From: Bacteroidota bacterium | GTDB taxonomy: Bacteria > Bacteroidota > Bacteroidia > Flavobacteriales > Flavobacteriaceae | Assembly: GCA_024279425.1 (NCBI GenBank) | Contig: JAJRRO010000100.1 | Span: 1 to 64,000, forward strand | Direction of reading: 5' to 3' | DNA: 64,000 nucleotides | In this document: piece after piece, positions 50,013 through 59,850 of the stretch | Position numbering within the stretch: the first letter of the stretch is position 1 | Layout of the letters: each line of letters opens with the position of its first letter | Translations under genes and position numbers: made by a program | Notes under the pieces: model-generated | Told to the model about the DNA's origin: nothing | Database searches by the model: none | What the model saw: the letters and a program-made list of their open reading frames with translations, nothing else

Positions 50013-50511
50013 AGGGTGTTATTTGTTACCTACCGTTTTATTTTCACTCAACCTTGGTGCACAGGAGATTCGCCCTAAAAATGAAAATGAAATCGACAAT
50101 GTGCTTGATGCTTGGCATAAAGCAGCATCTGAAGCCAATTTTGAGGATTATTTTGGGTTAATGACCTAAGAGGGGGTCTTCCTAGGAACAGATGCCACAG
50201 AAAATTGGCAAAACAGGGCTTTTAGAGAGTTTTCAAAACCTTATTTTGATAGGGGTAGGGCCTGGAGTTTTACAGCTATGGAGCGCAATATTTATGTAAA
50301 CGAGACCAATGACTTTGCTTGGTTCGATGAATTTTTGGATACCCAAATGAAGCTTTGCCGTGGTTCTGGGGTGCTCAAAAAAGTAAATGGCAATTGGAAA
50401 ATCGCCCATTATGTTTTGTCTATAGCAGTACCTGATGAATATGTAGACGAGCTTGTTGAACTTAAGAAAGAGAAAGATAGTTTATTGACGGAACAGTTAC
50501 GAAAAAATTAA
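50005..50511 (+). pseudogene. Exported NTF2/SnoaL-like protein with an in-frame stop
   Basis: The 169-codon frame from ATG 50005 starts with a signal-like NKGCYLLPTVLFSLNLGAQE and continues NVLDAWHKAASEANFEDYF, a SnoaL_3-type opening. At 50167-50169 a TAA replaces the codon after GLMT, where GAA (one base different) would give the expected TEEGVFLG. After the stop the frame stays open with family-like sequence: GTDATENWQN, then GSGVLKKVNGNWKIAHYVLS. A start within the second half (ATG 50278) could give a 77-residue fragment that would not fold. I count it as a nonsense-mutated gene. Confidence 0.7.
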
Positions 50512-50632
50512 CCTCGAGAACTTGTTCACAACAAGCTCGTCTACATATTCATTTGGGTTATGAAGGATATTAATATAGTGATTCAATATTGAAGTATTGA
50601 TTACAAACATAGACCACTTAATTTCACAAAAT

Positions 50633-50666
50633 TGATTCTCATTACCTTTCCTTTCCTATATTTACT
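50633..50666 (+). promoter_or_regulatory. Bacteroidota-type promoter of nhaC
   Basis: TTG at 50633 and TATATTTAC at 50658 with a 22-base spacer match the phylum promoter. The start codon follows at 50708. Confidence 0.4.
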
Positions 50667-50707
50667 GCAACACCTTAAAAGTAATTTTCTATTCCAAATA
50701 GTTTCAA

Positions 50708-52150
50708 ATGAATAAAGACAATGAAAACCAAGTATCATTTATTCATTTAGTACTTCCTGTTCTTTTTTTACTTTCATTAATCGTTTACGGTCTTATTTTA
50801 CAACCACGGGTTTTTGGACAACCGGCTTTTCCGTTGGAAGTCGTTTTTTTATTGGCCACTGTATTTTCATCTGCTCATTTATTGGCCATTGGTTTTAAAT
50901 GGGAAATCATTCAAAAAGCAATTGTAAAAAAATTGGCAAAAGGATTTCCTGCTATACTGATTTTGTTTGCTATCGGGATTATAATAGGAACCTGGATCGT
51001 TAGTGGTACCATACCCATGTTGATTTATTATGGGATAAAACTGATCAACCCGGATTATATATACATTTTGGCTTTTGTGATTCCCATCATATTTTCTACG
51101 TTAACGGGTACGTCTTGGGGTTCGGTGGGAACCATCGGTACGGTTATAATTGGGGTGGCGGTCTCTGTAAACGCTCATTTGGGCATCACGGCAGGTGCCA
51201 TTATTGGAGGAGCCTATTTTGGAGACAAAATGTCCCCATTATCTGATACGACTAATCTTGCAGCTTTAGCGGTTGATGTTGGGCTATATGACCACATACG
51301 GTCAATGATGTATACCACGATACCCTCGGCGATTATCGCATCGATTGCATTTTTTGTTCTAGGGTTTATTTTTCCTCCTGTCACCAATGAAATGACCAAT
51401 TCCCAAATTTCAGATACGCTGGCATCAATTGAGTCTATGTTCAAATTGAATATTTTTCTTTTGATACCACCACTGATAGTTCTTTACGGTTCTTTAAAGA
51501 GAATGGCCACGCTCCCTACTTTATTGGCTTCCTCTATTGTTTCTTGCTTGTTGGCGCTTTTCTTTCAGGATTTTGGAATCAACGGCATTATGACAACTTT
51601 GAAAAGTGGATTCAACACCGAAATGGCTACTTGGGTCATGGACATCCCCGAACAATTGAATACTCTTTTTAATAGAGGCGGACTTTTTGAACTGAACGAA
51701 GTCATAGTGTTTAGCCTAATGGCCCTGACTTTTATTGGAACCTTGGATGTTACAAATGCCATGCCCAGAATAGTGAATCGGGTATTTTCCTTTACGAAGA
51801 CTAAATCTGCCGTAATCCTGTCCTCCCTGGCCTCAACAGCATTTACAAATTCTATGACCTCGAATCAAAGTGCCACAAGTTTTATAGTAGGGGATGCCTT
51901 TAAACATCGTTACGATAAATTCAAGATATCAAGGAAAGTGCTTTCCAGATCTATTGAAGATTATGGTACCATGATAGAAAGTATTATTCCTTGGCATGCA
52001 ACATCATTGTTTATGGTTGCCACTTTGGGTGTGGCCTATGAAGATTATTGGCATTGGCAATTGCTTTCCTTGATTAATATTGTAATTGCGCCCACGCTTG
52101 CCATATTGGGCATCGGGTGTTTTTATAAAAAGAAAAATAAAACTATTTAA
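50708..52150 (+). CDS. nhaC: Na+/H+ antiporter NhaC
   Basis: A 480-residue inner-membrane antiporter with about 11 hydrophobic segments. Family signatures are TLTGTSWGSVGTIGTVIIG, GAIIGGAYFGDKMSPLSDTT with the acidic transport residue, and the late TAFTNSMTSNQSATSFIVGD. It exchanges sodium for protons and suits a marine life style. The next gene starts 23 bases later, so both may be co-transcribed from the promoter at 50633. Confidence 0.85.
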   Translation: MNKDNENQVSFIHLVLPVLFLLSLIVYGLILQPRVFGQPAFPLEVVFLLATVFSSAHLLAIGFKWEIIQKAIVKKLAKGFPAILILFAIGIIIGTWIVSGTIPMLIYYGIKLINPDYIYILAFVIPIIFSTLTGTSWGSVGTIGTVIIGVAVSVNAHLGITAGAIIGGAYFGDKMSPLSDTTNLAALAVDVGLYDHIRSMMYTTIPSAIIASIAFFVLGFIFPPVTNEMTNSQISDTLASIESMFKLNIFLLIPPLIVLYGSLKRMATLPTLLASSIVSCLLALFFQDFGINGIMTTLKSGFNTEMATWVMDIPEQLNTLFNRGGLFELNEVIVFSLMALTFIGTLDVTNAMPRIVNRVFSFTKTKSAVILSSLASTAFTNSMTSNQSATSFIVGDAFKHRYDKFKISRKVLSRSIEDYGTMIESIIPWHATSLFMVATLGVAYEDYWHWQLLSLINIVIAPTLAILGIGCFYKKKNKTI

Positions 52151-52172
52151 AGATCTACTAATTTCATTAAAA

Positions 52173-53363
52173 ATGAATAAAAAATCAAAACTGGAAACAC
52201 AGTTAATGCATTATGCCGAGGAAAGAGGAGCCTATCATGGTGCTATTGTACCTCCAATTTTCCAAAACTCCTTATTTACCTATAAGGATTGGGAAGCTAT
52301 AGATGAGGCTTTTGAGGATAGGGGCAATCATTATATATATTCCAGAGGAAAAAATCCTACGGTAAAAATGGTAGAAGAGAAGATTGCGTTAATGGCCGGA
52401 GGGGAAAGAGCTCAATTATTTCCTTCAGGGATGGCTGCCATAACTGCCTCATGCCTGCATTTTCTAAACCCCAACGACCATGTTATTGCCATTAAGAACC
52501 TATATGGGCCTGCCAGTAATTTGCTCAAGAATTATTTGGCCAAGAAGATGAATATAGAAACCACTTTTGTGTCTGGGGAACGTATAGAGGATTTTGAAGC
52601 TGCTATTCAAGAAAACACAAAGCTTATTTATTTGGAAAGCCCTTCAACAGCGGTGTTTAGCTTGCAGGACATTAGTGCAGTTGCTAAATTGGCCAAGTCT
52701 CGGGGAATCAAGACCATGATTGATAATACCTGGGCGACACCTATTTTTCAAAGACCACTGGAAATGGGGATTGATTTGGAAATTCATTCCTTTTCAAAGT
52801 ATTTGGGAGGACATAGCGATTTAATAGGAGGAGTGGTTATCGGCAATCAAGTGGATGTTGATGATATCTTTCATCATGAATATGAATTATTGGGGGCAAA
52901 GACCGCCCCTATGGAGGCATGGTTGCTATTGCGTAGCCTAAGAACGTTATCCATTAGAATTGAAAAGCATCAGGCGAATGGGATGGCTGTGGCAAAATTC
53001 TTGGAAAAACACTCAAAAATAAGTTCGATCCAATATCCTGGTTTGAAGAGTTTTCCCCAATACGAGTTGGGGCAAAAACAAATGAAAGGCTATACAGGTC
53101 TTATGTCTTTTAAACTTAAAACCGATGCTATTGAAGAGATTAAAAGTTTCGTCAATGGGTTGAAAATTTTTCAGATAGGAGTGAGTTGGGGAGGGCACGA
53201 AAGTTTAGTATACGCCCCAGCCATAAGTTATTTGAAGGAGTTGGATGAAAAACAGTTCAAAAACATGGGAATTTCCCTTGGGGATATTAGGATTTCTGTG
53301 GGATTGGAACATGGTGAAGATCTTATCAATGACCTTGAAATGGCTTTGGGTCGCATTAAATAA
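52173..53363 (+). CDS. Cys/Met metabolism PLP-dependent enzyme (trans-sulfuration family)
   Basis: From ATG 52173 the product has 396 residues. It is a fold-type I trans-sulfuration enzyme: IVPPIFQNSLF, HYIYSRGKNPTVKMVEEKIA, SGMAAIT, and the PLP-Lys in HSFSKYLGGHSDLIGG. The family includes cystathionine gamma-synthase, beta- and gamma-lyases and methionine gamma-lyase; the sequence alone does not decide. Cytoplasmic. It is the second gene after nhaC. Confidence 0.85.
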   Translation: MNKKSKLETQLMHYAEERGAYHGAIVPPIFQNSLFTYKDWEAIDEAFEDRGNHYIYSRGKNPTVKMVEEKIALMAGGERAQLFPSGMAAITASCLHFLNPNDHVIAIKNLYGPASNLLKNYLAKKMNIETTFVSGERIEDFEAAIQENTKLIYLESPSTAVFSLQDISAVAKLAKSRGIKTMIDNTWATPIFQRPLEMGIDLEIHSFSKYLGGHSDLIGGVVIGNQVDVDDIFHHEYELLGAKTAPMEAWLLLRSLRTLSIRIEKHQANGMAVAKFLEKHSKISSIQYPGLKSFPQYELGQKQMKGYTGLMSFKLKTDAIEEIKSFVNGLKIFQIGVSWGGHESLVYAPAISYLKELDEKQFKNMGISLGDIRISVGLEHGEDLINDLEMALGRIK

Positions 53364-53458
53364 AATTGAAAGACTGGGTAAAGGCTTATTTCCCTGGTGC
53401 ATTCATTGGTATTGTCGGCTTATCAAGTCAATTGTAAAAATCCTTAGTACATTTATAC

Positions 53459-54556
53459 ATGTCAAAATCCTTGCTTTTTATTCCCGATATATCCGGATTC
53501 ACAAAATTTGTGCAAACCACTGAAGTAGAGCACAGCCAACATGTTATAGCTGAATTGTTAGAGGTTCTCATCAGCGCCAATACCCAGGAATTGGAACTCG
53601 CTGAAGTCGAAGGTGATGCCCTTTTTTTTTATAAAGAGGAAGAATTGTCCTCCCAAGAGCGATTATTGGGCCAAATAGAAACAATGTTCACCGCTTTTTA
53701 CGGCCATTTGAAACTGTTGGAAAAAAACCGTATTTGCCCCTGTAATGCTTGCGCCACAGCACACAGCTTACACTTGAAGATTGTGGCCCACTCCGGCGAA
53801 TTGCAGTTCATTCAAGTGCAAGGCAATCGCAAGCCGTTCGGACAACAGGTCATTGAAGCACATAGATTGTTGAAAAATTCTATTGACAGCGATCATTATG
53901 CCTTAATAAGCAAAGAGTTGGCAAACGATTTGGAATTGCCAATTTACTACTATAGCAAAGTGTATAGATTTAGGGAAGGTAAGGATAGCTACGATGGGAA
54001 AGAAGTGGCGTACATATATTCCTTGATCGATATCGAAAAGCTTAACCTCGCTTCTTTTTCCCAGGCAAAAAAAGTGAGTTTTGAAGTCGGGCCAAGCATT
54101 GTATTGGAACAGAAATTTCCAATTTCCGCTGAATCCTTGTTCGAGTATATCACCAACTATACCTATCGTCATTATTGGGTAAAGGGGGTTGAAAAGTTTG
54201 AATACAATGAAAATGAGGTTACTAGGTTAGGTACAGAGCATACCTGTGTCATAAATGGCAAGCACTTAAATTTCATATCGGTAACCAAGAAAGTTGGGCC
54301 AGGTCAAGTGGTGTACGGAGAGTTAACGGAAGATATCCCTCTTATCGATAAGCTTTACCAGTTTTACATTATTGATCCAGTTTCATCCACTCAATGCAGA
54401 TTAAAGCTGGAATTGTATTGGGAGTCAAAATCCGTTTTAAAAAAAGTACTCTTTTCCTTGGTCATAAGTGGCGCTTTAAAAAAGAATGCAAAGACCGGAT
54501 TAAACGGATTATTACAATTTGTAACCGAAAAACCTGAACCTCAAACTAGTTCATAA
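53459..54556 (+). CDS. DUF2652 protein with SRPBCC-like C-terminus
   Basis: A 365-residue protein. Residues 1-190 are the DUF2652 domain, a class III cyclase-like fold (LLFIPDISGFTKFVQTTEVE, EVEGDALFFYKEEELS, then HSGELQFIQVQGNRKPFGQQ). Metal- and base-binding residues of true cyclases are only partly kept, so catalysis is uncertain. Residues 205-360 look like a START/SRPBCC ligand-binding domain (FPISAESLFEYITNYTYRHY), which could bind a lipid or small molecule. It ends four bases from the convergent TPR gene. Confidence 0.8.
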   Translation: MSKSLLFIPDISGFTKFVQTTEVEHSQHVIAELLEVLISANTQELELAEVEGDALFFYKEEELSSQERLLGQIETMFTAFYGHLKLLEKNRICPCNACATAHSLHLKIVAHSGELQFIQVQGNRKPFGQQVIEAHRLLKNSIDSDHYALISKELANDLELPIYYYSKVYRFREGKDSYDGKEVAYIYSLIDIEKLNLASFSQAKKVSFEVGPSIVLEQKFPISAESLFEYITNYTYRHYWVKGVEKFEYNENEVTRLGTEHTCVINGKHLNFISVTKKVGPGQVVYGELTEDIPLIDKLYQFYIIDPVSSTQCRLKLELYWESKSVLKKVLFSLVISGALKKNAKTGLNGLLQFVTEKPEPQTSS

Positions 54557-54559
54557 AGA

Positions 54560-55261
54560 CTATTCCTCCTTCTCGGCTTCGGGTTGGTTTTTTCTTGTTT
54601 CCAAAGCCTGTTTGCTCAAGCCTGCCAAGTTAAAGTTGGGATCAATTTTCAAAGCTTCATCAATCAAGGCAATGGCATCATCAATTTTGTTTTTGTCCTG
54701 ATTGTAGACCGTAAGGGCCTTTAGGTGCATAAAAGCTGCCTTTAATGATGCCTGGTAAGGCTGCTGTCTTTCATAGAAGGCATGTTTCATATCATCCTTG
54801 GCATTTAGAATGCCATATTCAATATTGGCGGATGCGCCAACATTATCTCCCGTCTGTATTTTAAGATCAGCAAGTTCGTAGGCCAAATATGCATTTGGCG
54901 TTCTTTTATTTAGAACTTCAAAATGTTCAATGGCTCTTTTAGGCTGGTTGATCGCTTTTAAGGAAAGTGCCTTTACCTGTACCGCCAAATCTGAATCAGA
55001 TTCATCTTTTTCAACACCAATGGTATTCAATGCCTGCATATGGCGATTATCGTTCGCATATATGTACGCCAAAGTGTCTTTTCTTTCTTTGGAGGGTGAA
55101 AGTACGTTTAAATGGGTGAGTGCATTGATCATGCCGTTTACATCGGCCTGTAATCTCATCTCTTTGTAAAAAGCTTCGTAATGTTTTTGTAATTCACCGT
55201 TTGATTGGGCACTTACCAAATAGCTTATCGAAAATAAAAATACAAATGCCACCTTTTTCAT
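54560..55261 (-). CDS. Secreted tetratricopeptide-repeat protein
   Basis: A 233-residue protein with a signal peptide (KVAFVFLFSISYLVSAQS) and four or five degenerate TPR units, clearest in RAIEHFEVLNKRTPNAYLAY and DDAIALIDEALKIDPNFNLA. TPRs bind partner proteins. A charged tail (KNQPEAEKEE) ends it. No operon partner on this strand. Confidence 0.75.
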   Translation of the reverse strand: MKKVAFVFLFSISYLVSAQSNGELQKHYEAFYKEMRLQADVNGMINALTHLNVLSPSKERKDTLAYIYANDNRHMQALNTIGVEKDESDSDLAVQVKALSLKAINQPKRAIEHFEVLNKRTPNAYLAYELADLKIQTGDNVGASANIEYGILNAKDDMKHAFYERQQPYQASLKAAFMHLKALTVYNQDKNKIDDAIALIDEALKIDPNFNLAGLSKQALETRKNQPEAEKEE

Positions 55262-55511
55262 GATACTCTTAATTAATTGTTGATTTTGGTCGGCTAAGCT
55301 ATTAAATTTATTTTTAGGAAGCTGTTAATGAAACCTCTAAAAATACGATGAACTCGCTTAAATTTTTTGGGTTGTGGCGAAAATCAAGGCTTTTGTGTCC
55401 GGTTGAAGACTTTTTCAAGTTGTATAGCAGGGCTACGGAAGGAAAAAAAACAAAAGCGGGTGCAAAAGAGAATTATTTTTTGCCAATTGAGAAAGTTTAA
55501 ACGAGTTCAAT

Positions 55512-55538
55512 AAAAAAAGGATGCCAGTTGGCACCCCT
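55512..55538 (-). terminator. Terminator of the 124-residue gene
   Basis: On the minus strand GGGTGCC and GGCATCC form a seven-pair stem (one G-U) around AACT, followed by seven T. It lies 25 bases after the stop codon at 55563. Confidence 0.65.
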
Positions 55539-55562
55539 TCTTGATAATTGTAATCAGATCTT

Positions 55563-55937
55563 TTATGCAACCGTAAGCGTAACATCTTTTTTAGCGAATG
55601 TTCGTAAAAGGCTGGCATAAAACCCTAGGCTTTTGGTATCCCTCTCAATACATGAGTTTAAAAAATTATTGAGATTCTTAAAAAGAAGATTGACAGGTAA
55701 GGTAGGGATGTATGTATTTACCTTTTGCGGATCATAGTAGTCATCATCCATAACAATGTCCATTTTCACTCTTTTTCGATGATAGTCAATCGAAACATCA
55801 GCAGCATTGTAATACTTTTTTAGAATGGCAATGTGCAAGGTTTTGAACTTGTCCGTAACTTGTTTGTTGGCACAACTTTTGGAAATCAGGTTTTCAATCT
55901 CCATTGTGATTCTCATTCTTAATGTTGAATTTTCCAT
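55563..55937 (-). CDS. Hypothetical protein, 124 residues
   Basis: Not recognised. The product is lysine-rich without signal peptide or membrane segment, with MDIVMDDDYYDPQKVNTYIP in the middle and hydrophobic helices after it (LPVNLLFKNLNNFLNSCI). A good terminator follows and the start lies in a normal 120-base spacer, so it is probably a real, independently expressed gene. Confidence 0.55.
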   Translation of the reverse strand: MENSTLRMRITMEIENLISKSCANKQVTDKFKTLHIAILKKYYNAADVSIDYHRKRVKMDIVMDDDYYDPQKVNTYIPTLPVNLLFKNLNNFLNSCIERDTKSLGFYASLLRTFAKKDVTLTVA

Positions 55938-56061
55938 GGCAATCGAATTTAATGGTTACTTAATAAAGTTATGCATTTCGTCGATAAAACCCTTGTAGTC
56001 AATAGAATAATTAACAGAAATAAGGGGTTTTTGTTGTGAAAGTTCTGGAAAGTATGGTGAA

Positions 56062-56871
56062 CTAACTTTGGATTGAAGTGTTAAAATCATATAATTTAAC
56101 ATGAATTAGCTTACTTGAAGCGATTTTTTTACCGAATGAAGGCTTACTATGTATATATTCTGGAAGCCGTAGCTTTCTTTTCTGAGCTTCAATAGCGTAG
56201 TAATCTTTTTTGGAAGGATGATAGGGGTAGACCCCATTGAAAATTTCATTCCACCAATCATTATTGATTATAGCCTTTATAATTCCAATACAATCCTTAA
56301 GGTGAATCAAATTAATAGGATGATTTCCATTCAGAAGATCTTTTTTACCTGATAGTCTATAAATTGGATGTCTGTCATCACCAATCAATCCGCCAAATCG
56401 TATGATGCTTGTTTGCAGTTTCGATGTAGTGCGAAATAGGTTTTCCGATGCCAATAGCTGTCTGCCAGATTCTGATATGGGTTCTGCAATGGTATTTTCT
56501 GTGACTGTACCGGAAATATCACCATAAACCGAGGTACTACTAACAAACAGAATTTTTTGAATTTTAGATTGGACAACGGCTTTATGAATCAGCTGCATTT
56601 TGCTAAAATAATCTTGGCTATTGGCTTTGCTCAATTTAGGGGGCACATTGATTATCAATACTTCAACATCGGTTAGGAAATCCACAATAGGACCATGGAT
56701 TTTGCGCTCCGAAAGGGAGATCATAAAAGAAGAAATTCCTTCATTTTGGAGTTCTGTGAGTTTGTTTTTAGACGTCGTTGAACCATGAATATGGTTGCCC
56801 TCTTCAATGAGGGACTTCGCCAATGGTAATCCTAGCCAGCCACAACCCATAATGGCAATAGTCTTATTCAA
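56062..56871 (-). CDS. NAD(P)-binding epimerase-like protein (YeeZ-like)
   Basis: A 269-residue extended short-chain dehydrogenase-like protein. The cofactor motif IMGCGWLGLPLAKSLIEEG at 7-25 and FVSSTSVYGDISG are typical of the YeeZ/SDR group, which lacks a firm biochemical assignment; the Y-x-x-x-K pair is not evident. Its ATG lies eight bases inside the end of the M28 peptidase gene, so the two are translationally coupled. Confidence 0.75.
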   Translation of the reverse strand: MNKTIAIMGCGWLGLPLAKSLIEEGNHIHGSTTSKNKLTELQNEGISSFMISLSERKIHGPIVDFLTDVEVLIINVPPKLSKANSQDYFSKMQLIHKAVVQSKIQKILFVSSTSVYGDISGTVTENTIAEPISESGRQLLASENLFRTTSKLQTSIIRFGGLIGDDRHPIYRLSGKKDLLNGNHPINLIHLKDCIGIIKAIINNDWWNEIFNGVYPYHPSKKDYYAIEAQKRKLRLPEYIHSKPSFGKKIASSKLIHVKLYDFNTSIQS

Positions 56872-59149
56872 ATGATATGGTTTTGGTTACAAGGATTGCA
56901 TCGTTCAAAACAAAGGGCATCGGAATAGTATCTTCCGGGCGCTTGGGAACTGAGAATAATACATTATTCAATAAGTCATTAGAGGCCTCATAAATGGTCA
57001 ACTTCAAATGGGCCTCTTGTGGAATCTTGAGGCTCAATTCGGTATAATCATTGTCACTAATGTAATGGGTTATTAATTTTCCGTTTTTACGATTGGCCAA
57101 ATAGTATTCGGATAATTCTATATTGTTTATAATCGCTTTGTTGATATCCACATCATTGGCAAAGATTTCCAATCTGTTTACATTTCGCTGCGGTGTGATA
57201 CGTAGCTCTAATTGTCTTTCATTATCAATGACCGTGTCTTTGGTCACTTCAATTTTGGGAGCGGCAATCTTCTTGACAGGAGCATCTGAAATATAGGTGA
57301 ATCCTGAAGCATATTTGCTGCTTATGGTTTTATAGGTCAATTTTTCTGAGGTCTTTTTAGCGTTCCCGATATATTGGGATGTCCAATCCGAAACCTTATG
57401 TTCATACGTTGCCCATTGGGCTGTATGCTCATCAGCATCTAAAATGTACAAAAGACTACTTGGTTTTGCATTTTCCTTGGTGAAGCCTGAATTGAAATGA
57501 GCCGAAGCCATACATCCGAGAAATAAGATTCCGCCTAAAAACGCCAATCTCTTTTTGTTTTTATAAAATCCGAAAATCGGCAATAAGAGAATAAAGGTCA
57601 ATGTTGTCAATAGGGTAGCGGCTACCATCATTTTCAAACCAAGGCCTACTGGAAACATTTTTATAAATGGGGCATAGATCCAAAGTGCGGGTAGGGCCAA
57701 TATGACCAATACATAGGGGTTTGGGTTCTTTTGATTAATGCTTACCATAAATGAAACCAAAAGTGCGTAAACAGGAACTATTAAAAAACTCGCACCTTGC
57801 AGATAAACTGAGACTGCACCACAAACGGCCAACCATAAAAATAGGGGTGCTACCAAAAGATGGGTCGTTTCTATTTTTCTGAATTTGGCATAGGTCCAAA
57901 AACATATGGATATAGAAAACAATACAAATGCCGCTATGTAAGTATAGCCATTGTAGGTGAATCCGTGTAAAATATCCTTGTACTCCGGATAAACCCATTT
58001 TAGGAATGTCCAGCTATAAAAACCTACTACACCATTAATTACCAATGCAACGAGCATTGGCACAAAACCCTTTGCTATTTCAGTGATTTTTAATACCTTT
58101 TTCTTAAAGCCAATGGCCAAAAGAAGTATAAAAAAGATGACGGCAAGGCCAAACATTGGCCAGATCCATTCAAACGGATATGAAACCAATTTAAAGAAGG
58201 GGACATTAAAATAAATCGAGTCATCAAGGCTTTTGAGATTGTTCAAATCTGAATTTGCAAAATGGGTCAGCAAGGGCATCAAGTAGCTACCTTGGTGTGC
58301 GAGCGTATTGCGATCCAATCTTTCATAGCTGTCATGTGCAGTATGGTAATCATAATGATCATCTATAAAGGCAAAATTCAATCCTTCAATATCCCCGTCT
58401 TCCCTAAAAACAGTCAAATCTGTATCATTAGGGAGCATTTTATAAATGCTGTAGACCAACGAATTGGCTACGGGATAATCGGGGTTGGCTGTGGTAAATT
58501 CTTCAATAAGCCTTGCATTCCCTCGATTGGTTTCAATCAACATATAACTTGGCCCACCACTGCCACGAGCTTCGAAATTCAAGACCAAACCTACTTCACC
58601 GGCCCAAGGGTGTTGATTTACAAATAGGTCTGCACCATTTAAACCCAATTCCTCGGCATCGGTAATAAGGATTATAATATCATTTTTAGGTTGCTTTTGT
58701 TCGGATAGAAATGCTCGTATGCCTTCAAGAATCGTAGCTACCCCACTTCCGGCATCACTGGCCCCTAACGAGGAATGCGGACTGCTGTCGTAGTGTGAGA
58801 GCAATAACAGGGCCTTACCGTTTTCAGACCCTTTTATCCTTGCCAATATGTTAGTGGCCTTGCTCAAGTTACCCCAATCACCTGCGGTATAACCTTCTTG
58901 TATCGAAGTTTCCAATCCTAAGGATTCCAATTCTGAAACAATATATGAGCGGACTTCGGCATGAGCAGGAAAACCTACACCATGAAGCTTTTTTGAAATA
59001 TTTTCAACATGTGTCAATGCCCTATCGGTCGAAAAAACACTTTCGGGCACATCTATATTACCTTTATAAGAGGGCATAGACGATTTAAAACCCCAATAAA
59101 TAGCAAGAAGGATCAGTAAAAGAGTGGTTGTTTTGCTAAATAATTTCAT
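56864..59149 (-). CDS. M28 family metallopeptidase, membrane-bound
   Basis: A 761-residue protein with an N-terminal membrane anchor, a zinc aminopeptidase domain (about 30-310) and eight or so transmembrane segments (325-560), then a soluble C-terminal domain. Zinc ligands are seen in LLSHYDSSP, ASDAGSG, DAEELGLNG, NFEARGSGG and DDHYDYHTAHD. Enzymes of this architecture resemble endoplasmic aminopeptidase-like M28 proteins and cleave N-terminal residues of peptides on the outer face of the membrane. The gene heads a two-gene operon. Confidence 0.85.
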   Translation of the reverse strand: MKLFSKTTTLLLILLAIYWGFKSSMPSYKGNIDVPESVFSTDRALTHVENISKKLHGVGFPAHAEVRSYIVSELESLGLETSIQEGYTAGDWGNLSKATNILARIKGSENGKALLLLSHYDSSPHSSLGASDAGSGVATILEGIRAFLSEQKQPKNDIIILITDAEELGLNGADLFVNQHPWAGEVGLVLNFEARGSGGPSYMLIETNRGNARLIEEFTTANPDYPVANSLVYSIYKMLPNDTDLTVFREDGDIEGLNFAFIDDHYDYHTAHDSYERLDRNTLAHQGSYLMPLLTHFANSDLNNLKSLDDSIYFNVPFFKLVSYPFEWIWPMFGLAVIFFILLLAIGFKKKVLKITEIAKGFVPMLVALVINGVVGFYSWTFLKWVYPEYKDILHGFTYNGYTYIAAFVLFSISICFWTYAKFRKIETTHLLVAPLFLWLAVCGAVSVYLQGASFLIVPVYALLVSFMVSINQKNPNPYVLVILALPALWIYAPFIKMFPVGLGLKMMVAATLLTTLTFILLLPIFGFYKNKKRLAFLGGILFLGCMASAHFNSGFTKENAKPSSLLYILDADEHTAQWATYEHKVSDWTSQYIGNAKKTSEKLTYKTISSKYASGFTYISDAPVKKIAAPKIEVTKDTVIDNERQLELRITPQRNVNRLEIFANDVDINKAIINNIELSEYYLANRKNGKLITHYISDNDYTELSLKIPQEAHLKLTIYEASNDLLNNVLFSVPKRPEDTIPMPFVLNDAILVTKTISFE

Positions 59150-59267
59150 AAGAATTGCTTGTGCCCTTAAAAGTATAAAATTCTAATGTGCCGTTGCGTT
59201 ACGTCGAGTATTTTATGGAATTCGATTATTTTTTCTATCTTTAGAAATCAAGCTAAAATCAGATCAT

Positions 59268-59732
59268 ATGGGTATTAAGAGTTTTCAAGGGTTCAGAAAG
59301 GCGCCAAAAAAGGAATTTGATGCCCCTATTTTAGTATCCGATTATATGAGTTCCAAATTGGTTACCTTTTCTCCAGAACAGTCTATTCTAAATGTAATGG
59401 AACAATTTGCCAAGCACCATATTTCGGGAGGGCCTGTATTGGACGATAACGGTTTTTTAGTTGGAATTATCTCAGAGGCCGACTGTATGAAGCAGATTTC
59501 TGAAAGCCGTTATTTTAATCAACCCATTTTAGATAAAAGTGTTGAAAAATATATGAGCAAAGGCGTGCAGACCATTCCACATGATATATCGATCTTTGAT
59601 GCAGCTGGAATCTTTGACAAGCATAATCGAAGACGATTGCCTGTGATGAAAGACGGACTTCTGGTCGGTCAGATCAGTCGAAAGGATGTTGTGATTGCTG
59701 CTCTGAAACTTAGTGGCCAGAACTACAAGTAG
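59268..59732 (+). CDS. Protein with paired CBS domains
   Basis: A 154-residue protein that is a single CBS pair: first unit VSDYMSSKLVTFSPEQSILN through GGPVLDDNGFLVGIISEADC, second unit VEKYMSKGVQTIPHDISIFD through RRLPVMKDGLLVGQISRKDV. CBS pairs bind adenine nucleotides and sense energy state. No effector domain is attached. Single gene; TATCTTTAG at 59236 could be its -7 element. Confidence 0.85.
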   Translation: MGIKSFQGFRKAPKKEFDAPILVSDYMSSKLVTFSPEQSILNVMEQFAKHHISGGPVLDDNGFLVGIISEADCMKQISESRYFNQPILDKSVEKYMSKGVQTIPHDISIFDAAGIFDKHNRRRLPVMKDGLLVGQISRKDVVIAALKLSGQNYK

Positions 59733-59798
59733 GTGTTATCCACGATGTGAATTAACATAAAAAGTCATTTGATTTATTGTCCTACTGAAGATGTCATG

Positions 59799-59834
59799 TT
59801 GAGGGCCCATCTGCTGTACGGGCAGGCAGCTCAA
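59799..59834. repeat. REP-like hairpin
   Basis: TTGAG and CTCAA bound an imperfect hairpin with TCTGC / GCAG inside. It shares GTCATGTTGAG and GGCAGGCAGCTC with the element at 63638-63674. Confidence 0.45.
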
Positions 59835-59850
59835 GCAGAGTTGAATGCTT

